A stretch of 42,052 nt of DNA from Flavobacteriales bacterium UBA7325 (GCA_002471375.1 DKPV01000057.1:1-42052), one strand, 5' to 3'; shown: positions 33,131 through 41,669, numbered from the stretch's first letter. Translations and numbers: made by a program. The notes: generated by a model not told the origin, from the sequence alone.

Positions 33131-35368
33131 CTATCGATTGTATTGTGCATACATTCGTTCGAAGGAAGTACATCGAACAAGCATATGCTTAGACTGACTC
33201 TTATAGTCCTTCTTAAGTTGATCGTAATAGATGTTGTTTCGGCCGCCAGTATCCGAGAATCTAGAGCGAGCGCCATAATCTTCGCATCTCCCTGCCATTC
33301 TTAAGCAAAGCGCTTTTAGATCATCCGTTGTGGCTGATTCCATGGCCATGAGATAATACTTCTTCGCTCTAGAACAATTGTAATAATTGCCATTATCCTC
33401 ATGACTTCCATAGTATTCCCCACTCGATGAGTAATAATGAGTCATCATCCATGAGTTCCCATGATAGGTCATGTTGAAATAGCAGTTCGCTGCTTGGAAA
33501 TAATAATACGATCGATCTTGTGTTGTGGATAAGAGTGCCTTGGATAGGTACGTCTGAAGTTGCTCAGCGATTTCTAATTTATTGTAGGTTATGGTATCGC
33601 CAGGCGTTCTGTTGTGCTCTGAATTATAGTCAGTATAGAACGGGTTGGCATCAAGGTAGGTCTTGTAAGGATAGGAATCCGAATCCCATAAACCTGGTTT
33701 TACATTTTTAAATGCAGCAATCGCTTTTGATAATTTGTCTGCTCTCATGTGCTTAGTCCCCAATAGATCATACAAGCGGTTTTGCTCTAGCTTAACATAT
33801 TTCGTGAGCCATTGATTAAACTTCGTTTGGCGCGTATTTGAGAGGTGCTTGATGACTTCGTTAATCTCAGCAGTTGAATACTGACCGTCCATATAGAAGA
33901 ACCAATTTGTATAGTAGTCAGCCCACAATGTTGCTGCTCCTTTTGGACTTTTCCATACGGCATCATTCCAAAAATAATCATTCTTTTGATTTAGTTGACT
34001 GAAGAAGAAGGCAGCGAGTGTAGTTTTTCCATTGTATTCAAGTTCTCTACCAATTGCGAAAAGGAAGTCAGATGATTGCTTTTCCTTCATTATTATTTCC
34101 TGAACAGATTCTAAATATTTGCGTGATTTTCCGGCACGAATATTAAAAACGATCGTAAGCTGAGAATGAAGGTTATGATAATTCTTTTGAACGCTAATCG
34201 TTGACAGCATTCTGTTCGCGATGTTGATTTCACCACTGATTCCATGCAGGTAAGCTACTCCAAGATTTCCAATCACGTGCTCCTTATATTCAGGCATATC
34301 AGCGATCCAAAATGCTAGTTTTTTAGCGTAGGCTTTATCGGAAGCGATGCGTTTTGCTATAAGCTCCTTCTTACGATCATCGTAGTACTCATTGGAGTTC
34401 ATTGATGGTGGGAACATGCTATATCTAGGCGTCAGTACCCAATCCTCTAATTTATTAAACTCGCGAATGAGGAGGTATTTGAGCATTTCTGAATTCGGAT
34501 CGAGTGAATAGATTGCACGCAGTAGTTCTTCGGAACGACCTGAATTTCGAATGGCGTACATCGCATAAATGTTTGCTTTCTCTTCATCTGTTTTTGCTTG
34601 TGCAATTACTTTGGCAACATTCACACTTCTATTAAATGCCATGCTTGCAGCAAATCGCTTACTGGGTGCATGCGCGAAAACTTGTGCTAATAATCTATTG
34701 GTTTCAGGACTAGAAGGAGCTTGTACAGCATAAAAGTGCATTGCCCAATAATCCACTACGTTCTTCGTCTTCTTCTCGGCAAAGTGATCGTTGTAAATTT
34801 TTGTCAGTTTACGCTTGTCATTATTGTAGAAAGCTAAGCGAATTGCAAGGAAATTATAGCGTTGCTTCAAGTCTAAGTCCACCGATTTTCTCCCTTTTTT
34901 CAGTGCATATTTAATTTTTTTGGTTCTACGATCATTTTGAGATTGATCCTCGCGTTCCCAATCACTATAAACTGAATTAAGTCCGGAGCAGCTCTTTGCG
35001 AAGCTGATATATTCCAGAGCTCCAATAAACTTGTTCTTCACCAAATAACTAATCAGCGGATCAGAAGTATTTCGGTCTTCGTAGTCCTCGTGGGAAGTGG
35101 AATAGATCGAAGCGAAAATGTCTTCCTTGGATACAATTTCATTGCAGTATTGGAACCAGAAAAGTGTGTTTCTGTCGTTCTCTGCGGTCAAGGTCGGCAT
35201 CGTTCCAAACTGCTCTGTGGTATAATAGAATGACGAAAAGGTTCCATCATCAAAGTACTCCGGTTCGAAGAGTGAAAATCGCACTTCATCTCCATACGGA
35301 TACCAAGGCCCGCAGGCGATAATTTGACTACTTGCTAAGAGTGCTATAAATAGAATCCAATGTTTCAT
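33131..35368 (-). CDS. Large secreted protein of unknown function with helical repeats
   Basis: The 745-residue product begins with a signal peptide ending in a lipobox-like IIAC (C19), followed by GPWYPYGDEVRFSLFEPEYF. It could be a lipoprotein or a cleaved periplasmic protein. The rest is rich in Tyr, Asn and Lys. It contains TPR-like helical pairs, for example in the middle (KLAFWIADMPEYKEHVIGN) and near the end (KYYLMAMESATTDDLKALC). I do not recognise an enzyme motif. It overlaps the upstream lipoprotein gene by 41 nt, so the two are made together and likely act together in the envelope. Confidence 0.8.
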   Translation of the reverse strand: MKHWILFIALLASSQIIACGPWYPYGDEVRFSLFEPEYFDDGTFSSFYYTTEQFGTMPTLTAENDRNTLFWFQYCNEIVSKEDIFASIYSTSHEDYEDRNTSDPLISYLVKNKFIGALEYISFAKSCSGLNSVYSDWEREDQSQNDRRTKKIKYALKKGRKSVDLDLKQRYNFLAIRLAFYNNDKRKLTKIYNDHFAEKKTKNVVDYWAMHFYAVQAPSSPETNRLLAQVFAHAPSKRFAASMAFNRSVNVAKVIAQAKTDEEKANIYAMYAIRNSGRSEELLRAIYSLDPNSEMLKYLLIREFNKLEDWVLTPRYSMFPPSMNSNEYYDDRKKELIAKRIASDKAYAKKLAFWIADMPEYKEHVIGNLGVAYLHGISGEINIANRMLSTISVQKNYHNLHSQLTIVFNIRAGKSRKYLESVQEIIMKEKQSSDFLFAIGRELEYNGKTTLAAFFFSQLNQKNDYFWNDAVWKSPKGAATLWADYYTNWFFYMDGQYSTAEINEVIKHLSNTRQTKFNQWLTKYVKLEQNRLYDLLGTKHMRADKLSKAIAAFKNVKPGLWDSDSYPYKTYLDANPFYTDYNSEHNRTPGDTITYNKLEIAEQLQTYLSKALLSTTQDRSYYYFQAANCYFNMTYHGNSWMMTHYYSSSGEYYGSHEDNGNYYNCSRAKKYYLMAMESATTDDLKALCLRMAGRCEDYGARSRFSDTGGRNNIYYDQLKKDYKSQSKHMLVRCTSFERMYAQYNR

Positions 35369-36362
35369 GTCCGTAATAATTAATTTCTTTGCTTTCTAAT
35401 TGGAAGAGCGATATCGTCGTTTCTCCTTTCAGTACACCTGAATCTTGAATTAGCTCAATTGCTTTGTCTAATTGTTTTTTCGTGACGCGTTCGACTTTTA
35501 CGCGGTCTCCCATTCGCATGTACACACCACTAATAACTGTGTCTGCAATCATCGTGTACCAAAGATCATTGTCTTTTGTCATCACTTCCATTGCACCTTC
35601 GTCGACTCCGTGGATTACACCTCGGTAACGATTGTTTTCATAGCAGAGCATCCAAGAATAAAGCGGTAGTGCTACATCAATTGGGAGTCGGTAATCAACT
35701 TCCGTATCGAGGTACTTACTCATCTCGTCCGTATCCAAAATGCTATTCTTGGAATCGTTATTCATTGGATTTAGAAGATTGTAGCACATCAGCATGACAC
35801 GATCACACGGCGGCACTCCCATTTTATCCTTGAACTTGTAAGGGTATAACCGAAGCGTACAACTGATCTCTTTCTCGGACTTCTCTTTCACTTCCTCTAG
35901 AAATTGGAAATACAAATCTTTGCTGGCTTCCGTCCAATCACAATCTATTTGAATTTCATCAAAGATGAATTTGTTTTTGCCTCCACCAATTTTCTCACGA
36001 ATGTATTTGTCTGCTAAAAAAGCCACGTCATCAGCGAGCTCATTAATCTCAGATTTGGAAGACTCCGTGAATACATCGTTCTGAATGTAGATACATGGAA
36101 TCAGTTCCGTTAAGCTCTTGTTGTTGGGTAAATCCAGTTCCAGGGATGATTTTGCAATTGGTTTGATCTCTCCATCGATTCGTTCTACCTCAAAGACTTT
36201 AACATAGAGTTTCTCAATTTCAAGTTCTTCGAGCGTCGCTTTTTCATCTTCGGCCAATTGGTAGGTGTCATTTTCCCAGAAATAGAATGCGCGATTCACC
36301 TTCAGCTCAGTCTCTGAACACGCTGAAAGAAATACAACCGAGAAGAAAAGAAGATAACGCAT
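35328..36362 (-). CDS. Lipoprotein with possible TIM-barrel (glycosidase-like) fold
   Basis: The 344 residues start with a clear lipoprotein signal (MRYLLFFSVVFLSAC, C15). The mature part has strand and helix alternation and the motif FIFDEIQIDCDWTEASKDLYFQ, which resembles the beta-strand with acidic residues of DUF3142/GH-like barrels, then ISCTLRLYPYKF and RVMLMCYNLLNPMN. This suggests a barrel related to glycoside hydrolases, but no catalytic pair can be claimed. It is the first gene of a two-gene operon; its last 41 nt overlap the gene for the large secreted protein downstream. Confidence 0.72.
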   Translation of the reverse strand: MRYLLFFSVVFLSACSETELKVNRAFYFWENDTYQLAEDEKATLEELEIEKLYVKVFEVERIDGEIKPIAKSSLELDLPNNKSLTELIPCIYIQNDVFTESSKSEINELADDVAFLADKYIREKIGGGKNKFIFDEIQIDCDWTEASKDLYFQFLEEVKEKSEKEISCTLRLYPYKFKDKMGVPPCDRVMLMCYNLLNPMNNDSKNSILDTDEMSKYLDTEVDYRLPIDVALPLYSWMLCYENNRYRGVIHGVDEGAMEVMTKDNDLWYTMIADTVISGVYMRMGDRVKVERVTKKQLDKAIELIQDSGVLKGETTISLFQLESKEINYYGHETLDSIYSTLSK

Positions 36363-36489
36363 CTGTTAAGTGATTTTCCTTCCTAAAAATAGAAAACAAT
36401 CCCTTAAGTTTTGGGTAAAATCGAGATGAATTTTAGTTTCGTAACCAATCACGTACTATTCGTTATCAAATCAAACTCAAAGCATAACT

Positions 36490-37386
36490 ATGCGTAAATC
36501 TCAACTTCTCTCGATTGCAGTACTAATCGGATTACTGACGATGAGTGCGACCTCCAAGAAAAAGTTTGGCTACAAGCATGCCATGAAGACCTTGAATGGT
36601 TTTTGTTCTTACATCCCAAGTGGAAGTGTTTGCCTGGATCTTGATACGGTGAGCGTTCAGGCTTTTTATATGAGCGAAACGGAAATCACAAATCTTCAAT
36701 ATGCGGAGTTTCTTTATCACCTGAAGAAAAATGGTGAGACAGAGAAGTATGCATTAGCGGCCGTAGATACGAATCGTTGGAATACGGCTTTTGAAAATGG
36801 GTATAACGAACCAATGGCTCAATACTACCATAAACATCCGGCGTACCATAAATATCCTGTTGTCAATGTTACTCGAGAGGGAGCTGATTTATTTTGTGAG
36901 TGGTTGTCTAGCACGTATGATACCATCTCAAATGGTGAATTGAAATTAAAATTTAGAGTGCCAACTCGAGCTGAGTGGCTGAGAGCCGCGAATGGAGATT
37001 TACACTTACCAACCTACAGCTGGGGAGGACCGTTTATTTCAAATGCAAAAGGAGATGAACTTGCGAATTATTTGAATTTAGGATCGGAGCACATTACACG
37101 TGATGAGGAAACTGGAAAATACACAATCGTTCGCCCTTTGTATGGCGCAATTGGAAGTGCTGATCTAACTGCTCTGGCTGAATCATACTCTCCAAATGGC
37201 TATGGATTATATAATATGAATGGCAATGTTGCAGAAATGATTTCTGATGGTGATTTCGCCGTTGGAGGTAGCTGGAATTCGCCGGGCTATGACATCCGAA
37301 ACCAAAGTATTAAGAAATTTAAAGGAGCCCATCCTACAGTTGGATTCCGAATTGTTGCCACGCATGTAGGTGACATCGGTAACTAA
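36490..37386 (+). CDS. Secreted FGE/SUMF1-fold protein (non-catalytic type)
   Basis: The 298 residues begin with a signal peptide (MRKSQLLSIAVLIGLLTMSATS). The rest is an FGE-sulfatase/SUMF1 domain: FYMSETEITNLQYAEFL, YPVVNVTREGADLFCEWL, FRVPTRAEWLRAAN, GLYNMNGNVAEMISDG and VGGSWNSPGYDIRNQ...TVGFRIVATH. The catalytic cysteines of true formylglycine-generating enzymes are not present at the C-terminal site, as in the gliding proteins GldJ and GldK, so a structural or binding role is likely. It lacks a lipobox. A fragment of a paralog with the same C-terminus lies at 38377-38514 on the other strand. Confidence 0.88.
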   Translation: MRKSQLLSIAVLIGLLTMSATSKKKFGYKHAMKTLNGFCSYIPSGSVCLDLDTVSVQAFYMSETEITNLQYAEFLYHLKKNGETEKYALAAVDTNRWNTAFENGYNEPMAQYYHKHPAYHKYPVVNVTREGADLFCEWLSSTYDTISNGELKLKFRVPTRAEWLRAANGDLHLPTYSWGGPFISNAKGDELANYLNLGSEHITRDEETGKYTIVRPLYGAIGSADLTALAESYSPNGYGLYNMNGNVAEMISDGDFAVGGSWNSPGYDIRNQSIKKFKGAHPTVGFRIVATHVGDIGN

Positions 37387-37425
37387 TTAAAGAGTTCCTT
37401 TCAGGTTTAATAGACCTGGTTTCAT

Positions 37426-37460
37426 GGGTCGGGTTCAGTGAATTCGGCCCTTTATTTTTT
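37426..37460 (+). terminator. Terminator of the FGE-like gene
   Basis: GGGTCGGGTTCA (37426-37437) pairs with TGAATTCGGCCC (37439-37450) through several G-T wobbles, followed by TTTATTTTTT. The T tract overlaps the -33 box of the next gene. Confidence 0.75.
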
Positions 37461-37487
37461 GCGTCACCCTCTAAAAAGATATATTTG
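37458..37487 (+). promoter_or_regulatory. Promoter of the pyrophosphohydrolase-Nudix operon
   Basis: TTTG (37458-37461), 18 nt, TATATTTG (37480-37487) match the Bacteroidota consensus. The predicted start of transcription lies only a few nucleotides before ATG 37503, which supports that start over the TTG at 37485 inside the -10 box. Confidence 0.7.
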
Positions 37488-37502
37488 TCTCAAAGAAAGA
37501 TT

Positions 37503-37895
37503 ATGACAATTCAAGATACTATAGGAGCAGTAGAAAAATTTCACGATGCATTCGGGATTGATAATAACCACACTCCAACAACCGAGTTGAGTGATAAAGA
37601 TATTGACTTGCGTCACCGATTGATGCAGGAAGAAAATGACGAGTATCTTGAAGCTGCTAAGAACAAAGACCTTGTTGAAGTTGCCGATGCCTTGGGAGAC
37701 CAATTGTATATTTTGTGTGGAACAATCCTAAAGCACGGGATGCAACATAAAATTGAAGAGGTTTTTGAAGAAATTCAGCGCTCAAACATGAGTAAGTTGG
37801 ATGCTGATGGTAAACCAATTTACCGTGAAGATGGTAAGGTGATGAAATCTGATTTGTATTTCCGACCGAACATCAAATCGATCTTAGATAAATAG
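37503..37895 (+). CDS. MazG/PRA-PH-type nucleotide pyrophosphohydrolase-like protein
   Basis: The start is ATG 37503 (MTIQDTIGAVEKF), giving 130 residues; the longer frame would start within the promoter. The all-alpha NTP-PPase fold is indicated by LMQEENDEYLEAAKNKDLVEVADALGD, which has the EExxE and later ExxD metal-binding residues, followed by KHGMQHKIEEVFEEIQRSNMSKL. Members of this family in Bacteroidota end, as here, in GKVMKSDLYFRPN. It probably hydrolyses a non-canonical nucleotide. The Nudix gene follows after 1 nt, so both may act in nucleotide sanitation. Confidence 0.85.
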   Translation: MTIQDTIGAVEKFHDAFGIDNNHTPTTELSDKDIDLRHRLMQEENDEYLEAAKNKDLVEVADALGDQLYILCGTILKHGMQHKIEEVFEEIQRSNMSKLDADGKPIYREDGKVMKSDLYFRPNIKSILDK

Positions 37896-37896
37896 C

Positions 37897-38337
37897 ATGA
37901 CTTCCAATCGGCGATTTAACCTTCGTGTTTATGGGATCATCATCAATGAGATGGATGAGGTCCTACTTTCGGATGAACGCCGACATGGTCATTCCTTTAC
38001 GAAATTTCCTGGAGGAGGCTTGGAGTTTGGCGAAGGAACCAAAGATTGCCTTCGTCGAGAAATCGAAGAAGAACTCAACCTCGATGCGACCATTGGTGAT
38101 TTGTTCTACGTGAATGATTTCTACCAAGAATCCGCATTTCGGAAAGAAGATCAATTGATCAGTTTTTATTATCGTGTGAGTGAAATTGACACGGCCTCGA
38201 TTGAAACATCTTCTATTTCGGAGCCATTGTCCGAAGATGGGGAGCGATTCCGCTGGGTTTCTCTTCAAGAATTATCTGAAGACATGCTTACTTTTCCAAT
38301 TGATAAAGTTGTGGCAGCAAAGCTTACCGGAAAATAA
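37897..38337 (+). CDS. Nudix hydrolase
   Basis: The 146 residues contain a complete Nudix box, GGGLEFGEGTKDCLRREIEEELN, given here as its key elements G-x5-E-x7-REIEEELN. The beginning (RFNLRVYGIIINEMDEVLL) is the usual first strand of the fold. Such enzymes cleave nucleoside diphosphates linked to another group; the exact substrate is not evident. It is the second gene of an operon with the MazG-like gene, and its end faces a terminator-like hairpin. Confidence 0.9.
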   Translation: MTSNRRFNLRVYGIIINEMDEVLLSDERRHGHSFTKFPGGGLEFGEGTKDCLRREIEEELNLDATIGDLFYVNDFYQESAFRKEDQLISFYYRVSEIDTASIETSSISEPLSEDGERFRWVSLQELSEDMLTFPIDKVVAAKLTGK

Positions 38338-38339
38338 TA

Positions 38340-38365
38340 ACCCCAACAGCAACCACTGTCGGGGT
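38340..38365 (-). terminator. Hairpin between convergent units, probably minus-strand terminator
   Basis: ACCCCAACAG and CTGTCGGGGT surround CAACCA. As minus-strand RNA the mismatch becomes a G-U pair and UUAUUAUUUU follows, so it would end the FGE-like remnant rather than the Nudix operon. Confidence 0.5.
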
Positions 38366-38376
38366 ACGAAAAAATC

Positions 38377-38514
38377 TTAAGGTCTTTTTTGGCCTGTATG
38401 TGTCACCGCAATTCTAAAACCAATAGTTGGATGACCATTTATGTTGTCCGTCATCACTTCATTGAAAACTTGTAGTTCATCCGCTGGACTCATCCAACTT
38501 CCTCCACAGGTCAC
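38377..38514 (-). pseudogene. 3' remnant of an FGE/SUMF1-like gene
   Basis: The minus strand encodes VTCGGSWMSPADELQVF and, a little later, NGHPTIGFRIAVTHTGQKRP followed by TAA (38377-38379). This is the C-terminus of an FGE-like protein, similar to the end of the intact protein at 36490-37386 (GGSWNSP ... HPTVGFRIVATHVG). The 5' part is gone: at about 38515 the sequence switches to an unrelated TPR-gene fragment on the plus strand. Confidence 0.85.
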
Positions 38515-38521
38515 CATGTGA

Positions 38522-38752
38522 TTTGCGATTAATTATGAAGCGAACGATATCGGTAACATCATTGATCAAGAGAAAAAATTAAAAGAAGCGGACATTGAAT
38601 TCTTTCGAGCAACTGAAAGATTTGAGGAGGCATTAAAGATTGAACCTGAAGATCCAAATACGCTCACTTCATTGAAGCAGCTAAACCTTATGGCTGATAA
38701 TGAGGATGGATATGCTAGAATTGAAGCAATCATCAAGAAGTTAGGACTCTAG
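38522..38752 (+). pseudogene. 3' remnant of a TPR-repeat protein gene
   Basis: After a TGA at 38519-38521 the plus strand is open to TAG 38750-38752 without an ATG near the beginning. It encodes INYEANDIGNIIDQEKKLKE, ATERFEEALKIEPEDPNTL and LTSLKQLNLMADNEDG, which matches the C-terminus of Bacteroidota TPR proteins. The N-terminal repeats and signal peptide are missing. Its stop overlaps the stop of convergent mazG. Confidence 0.82.
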
Positions 38753-39075
38753 TGAAGCTTTTTGTTTTCCTTGTGACGTGTTGAATCGCGTTGCGTTTTC
38801 TTCTCAAGGTTTTTCTTCATGGCTTCTTCCAAGTCAACACCGGTTTGGTTCGCTAAGCAGATCAATACAAAGAGTACATCTGCCATCTCTTCTCCGAGAT
38901 CTTTATCCTTGTCGCTTTCCTTTTCACTTTGTTCTCCGTAGCGACGTGCAATAATTCGTGCTACTTCGCCAACCTCTTCCGAAAGCATGGCCATATTGGT
39001 CAGTTCATTGAAATAACGAACACCGTATTCATTGATCCAATCGTCGACAATTTTTTGAGCTTTTTTAATTTCCAT
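38749..39075 (-). CDS. MazG-family nucleotide pyrophosphohydrolase
   Basis: The 108 residues have the single MazG/iMazG core: MAMLSEEVGEVARIIARRYG with EExxE, then DLGEEMADVLFVLICLANQ with ExxD, which hold Mg2+ and cleave NTPs to NMP and pyrophosphate. A basic tail (TRHKENKKLH) follows. It is the last gene of the rsgA-dtd cluster and overlaps the stop of the TPR remnant on the other strand. House-cleaning of modified nucleotides is the likely role. Confidence 0.9.
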   Translation of the reverse strand: MEIKKAQKIVDDWINEYGVRYFNELTNMAMLSEEVGEVARIIARRYGEQSEKESDKDKDLGEEMADVLFVLICLANQTGVDLEEAMKKNLEKKTQRDSTRHKENKKLH

Positions 39076-39098
39076 GTGTATAATTGTTCAGTCGTGAC

Positions 39099-39845
39099 TT
39101 ATTTCTTCTTGCGAGGACCAATCATGAAGTTAAATCCAAGCGCGTGGAAAGTCATTTCATCAGAAATTCCTAAACCATACGAGTAATCAATTTGGAATCG
39201 ATCAGTGACTAAATACATGAAGCCTGTATCGAAATTGAATGATAATTCTTCTGTGTTAACGCTCGTGTTCTTTCCGTATGAGCCATAAAGCTCTGTAAAG
39301 AAGGTAAGCTTGTCTGAGAAACTATGCGAATAGATTACTGATGAGAGGATGCCAAAAGATTCACTGGTTCCACCAGAGAGGGTTTGGTAATTGAATCCTA
39401 CGTTGTAGCCGATGTTATTTCTATCTCCTAATGTATGGTTGACAGCCAATGTTGCATTTCCACCATAATTTTCAGCTTCAAAATCAGGTCGATTCAGTGA
39501 CATTAAGAAGGCCATTTGCGTGTTCCCTTCTGGCTTGTTCATTAATTCAGCTTTAAAACCTAGTGTAAAAGGAATCGCTGCTGGTGATGTGAAAGTACCT
39601 TTTGTAATTCCATTTGTCAATCGAAGTTCGAAGCTATTCCCGATACCGAACCTGAACAAGTTCGACGGCAATTGAAAGGAATGTCCGAAATCAAAGCGTG
39701 TATATTGAAGTCGCGTTTCAATTTGAAATATTCCTTTTCCTACAGTGGATGCTCCAGCTGAAACAGATGGTGCATCCGTACTGATCGTTTGAGCGATTGA
39801 AAATTGTGCAAGAAAGAGTAGAAGTAGTGTGCTTAATTTTTTCAT
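39099..39845 (-). CDS. Outer-membrane beta-barrel protein (MetA-pathway phenol-degradation-like)
   Basis: The 248 residues start with a signal peptide (MKKLSTLLLLFLAQFSIA, cleaved before QTISTDAP). The mature protein is a series of amphipathic strands: GIFQIETRLQYTRFDFG, FELRLTNGITKGTF, LAVNHTLGDRNNIGYNVGFN, FFTELYGSYG and FQIDYSYGLGISD. This is the pattern of the putative MetA-pathway-of-phenol-degradation porin family; the name does not imply phenol metabolism. It lies 34 nt after dtd and 23 nt before mazG and is probably co-transcribed. Confidence 0.8.
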   Translation of the reverse strand: MKKLSTLLLLFLAQFSIAQTISTDAPSVSAGASTVGKGIFQIETRLQYTRFDFGHSFQLPSNLFRFGIGNSFELRLTNGITKGTFTSPAAIPFTLGFKAELMNKPEGNTQMAFLMSLNRPDFEAENYGGNATLAVNHTLGDRNNIGYNVGFNYQTLSGGTSESFGILSSVIYSHSFSDKLTFFTELYGSYGKNTSVNTEELSFNFDTGFMYLVTDRFQIDYSYGLGISDEMTFHALGFNFMIGPRKKK

Positions 39846-39879
39846 AGTCCTTGTTCTTAGGTTATTCTGAAGCTAACGA

Positions 39880-40332
39880 TTATTCTTTGTTTTTCGAATC
39901 GATCCAAATGGTAACTGGACCGTCGTTGATGAGTCCGACTTTCATGTCAGCACCAAAGATTCCTTTTTGGACTTTCGTTTCTGTTACTGCATCCAATTGC
40001 TGAATGAAATATTCATACAAGGGAATGGCTTGTTCTGGTCGAGCTGCTTTGATGTAACTCGGTCGGTTTCCTTTCTTCGTGGATGCGTGCAGTGTAAATT
40101 GACTAATCACCAAGTATTCTCCTTTGATGTCAGTTGCGCTCAAATTCATCACGCCGTCTTCATCATTAAAAATTCGGAGTGAGGAGACTTTTCGTATAAG
40201 CCAATCAGCATCTTCTTCGGTATCGTTCGGTTCAACTCCGAGAAGTAGTAAAAGTCCAGTGGCTATTTTTCCATGAACTGATTCTTCAATCGTTACACTC
40301 GCTTCAGAAACTCGTTGAATCAAGATTCTCAT
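39880..40332 (-). CDS. dtd: D-aminoacyl-tRNA deacylase
   Basis: Dtd removes D-amino acids wrongly attached to tRNA. The 150-residue protein is complete: MRILIQRVSEASVTI, the catalytic-site loop SQFTLHASTKKGNRPSYIKAA, and NDGPVTIWIDS. Its start overlaps the rsgA stop by 4 nt, so the two are translationally coupled. Confidence 0.96.
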   Translation of the reverse strand: MRILIQRVSEASVTIEESVHGKIATGLLLLLGVEPNDTEEDADWLIRKVSSLRIFNDEDGVMNLSATDIKGEYLVISQFTLHASTKKGNRPSYIKAARPEQAIPLYEYFIQQLDAVTETKVQKGIFGADMKVGLINDGPVTIWIDSKNKE

Positions 40333-41276
40333 GCGAAGTCGTTTTTGCGGTAGTTCTCCGTTGGATCTTCTTCCATTAATTGAAGATACGTCTCGTAGCG
40401 ACTCTCGTCAATGTCATACGATTCCACAGCGTCCTTGATAGCGCATTTTGGTTCGTTGATATGCATACAATTATTGAACTTACATTGGTTCATTCGCTCG
40501 CGCATCTCTGGAAAGTAATGAGAGATTACGGCCTTGTCTAAATCCACAATTCCGAAGGCGCGAATACCAGGAGTGTCTACAATGTAACCTCCCGTTGACA
40601 ACTTGAACATTTCCGCAAAAGTCGTCGTGTGCTTCCCTTGTTGGTGGACTTCTGAAATCAATCCAGTACGTAAATCCAACGATGGATCTAACTTGTTCAC
40701 CAAGGTGCTTTTTCCTACACCACTATGACCTGAGATCATCACCTGATTTCCGGCAATTTCTTCTCTCAGGAAATCAATATTTTCACCGTTCTCGGCACTG
40801 ATCTGAAAACAAGGATACCCAATGTTGCCGTACATATAGCAGAGTGCATCGGCATATTCTTGATCATCTTCTGTGTAGAGATCTGTCTTGTTAAACAGCA
40901 AAGTCACTGGAATTCGAAACGATTCCGCCGAAACCAAGAAGCGATCAATGAACGCCAAGTGTGTTTCTGGAGATTTTAACGTAACGATGAGGTAAGCGCG
41001 ATCAATGTTTGCCGCTAAAATTTGTTGCTGCTTCGATAAGTTGGTAGATTTCCGAACGATGTAATTCTGACGTTTATCAAAACCCGTAATCATTCGATTT
41101 CCTTCGTCGTCCTCTTCATCTTCGAGTGAAACAACATCTCCCACAGAAATAGGATTGGTTGTTTTCAAACCGTCTAAGCGCAGTTTACCGCGGATTCTAC
41201 AGTTAACGATTTCACCATCTTCTAATTCAACGGTGTACCATTTCCCCGTCGATTTAAGCACTTTGCCTTTTTGCAT
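40329..41276 (-). CDS. rsgA: Small-ribosomal-subunit biogenesis GTPase RsgA
   Basis: RsgA is a circularly permuted GTPase that checks maturation of the 30S decoding centre. An OB fold (about 1-75) precedes the G domain with G4 first (LFNKTDLY), then G1 (ISGHSGVGKSTLVNKL), the T-rich switch (GKHTTTFAEMF) and G3 (VDTPGIRAFG). The C-terminal zinc finger has C-KFNN-C-MHINEPK-C. The frame begins at TTG 41282, but ATG 41276 (MQKGKVLKSTGKWY) matches the family start and gives 315 residues. It is followed by dtd with a 4-nt overlap. Confidence 0.96.
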   Translation of the reverse strand: MQKGKVLKSTGKWYTVELEDGEIVNCRIRGKLRLDGLKTTNPISVGDVVSLEDEEDDEGNRMITGFDKRQNYIVRKSTNLSKQQQILAANIDRAYLIVTLKSPETHLAFIDRFLVSAESFRIPVTLLFNKTDLYTEDDQEYADALCYMYGNIGYPCFQISAENGENIDFLREEIAGNQVMISGHSGVGKSTLVNKLDPSLDLRTGLISEVHQQGKHTTTFAEMFKLSTGGYIVDTPGIRAFGIVDLDKAVISHYFPEMRERMNQCKFNNCMHINEPKCAIKDAVESYDIDESRYETYLQLMEEDPTENYRKNDFA

Positions 41277-41344
41277 AGTCAAAAGTAGGAATTCTTGATG
41301 GTAAATAGGGTGATCTGAGTATCTTCCTCCAAATTGTTGGGCGA

Positions 41345-41548
41345 CTACTTTTTAATCGAGATCGCTCCAGAAGGGCATTTTCCCACCTGGTCAATAATCT
41401 CTTGTGCACTTGCCCCTTCCACTTGAATCCATCGGGGTTCCTTCGGCTTAAATACTCTGGGCAATTGTCGTGCGCGAAAAGCAGCATGCGTACATTTCGT
41501 TTTATCCCAGACTACGGTGACTTCATCATTCGAATATTCTGTGCTCAT
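41345..41548 (-). CDS. Fer4_19-type small iron-sulfur protein, one ligand Cys replaced
   Basis: The 67 residues match the divergent 4Fe-4S mono-cluster family (YjdI-like): VTVVWDKTKCTHAAF, LPRVFKPKEPRWIQV and the C-terminal KCPSGAISIKK. In the family the first motif is usually C-x5-C; here the second Cys position is Arg26 (CTHAAFR), coded CGC, one transition from TGC. Cys20 and Cys58 remain. The cluster may therefore be altered or lost. It stands 68 nt upstream of rsgA on the same strand and may head the operon. Confidence 0.8.
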   Translation of the reverse strand: MSTEYSNDEVTVVWDKTKCTHAAFRARQLPRVFKPKEPRWIQVEGASAQEIIDQVGKCPSGAISIKK

Positions 41549-41642
41549 AATTCTTGTTAAGATTCTTAAATGTAGGCAAAAAATAGCGCCGCCGAATCCA
41601 AAAATCTAGTGATCCGCCAATCCATCCACCCAAATAATAACT

Positions 41643-41650
41643 ACTTTCGC
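41643..41650 (+). promoter_or_regulatory. -10-like element of the gldA-like gene
   Basis: TACTTTCG differs from TAnnTTTG by one base and ends 19 nt before ATG 41670. No -33 TTTG is evident. Confidence 0.4.
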
Positions 41651-41669
41651 TACCATAATAAAGCACGCA

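Noticed and set aside
36490..37386. FGE-like protein as an active formylglycine-generating enzyme
   Set aside because: The catalytic cysteines are missing at the C-terminal site and no sulfatase gene is nearby.
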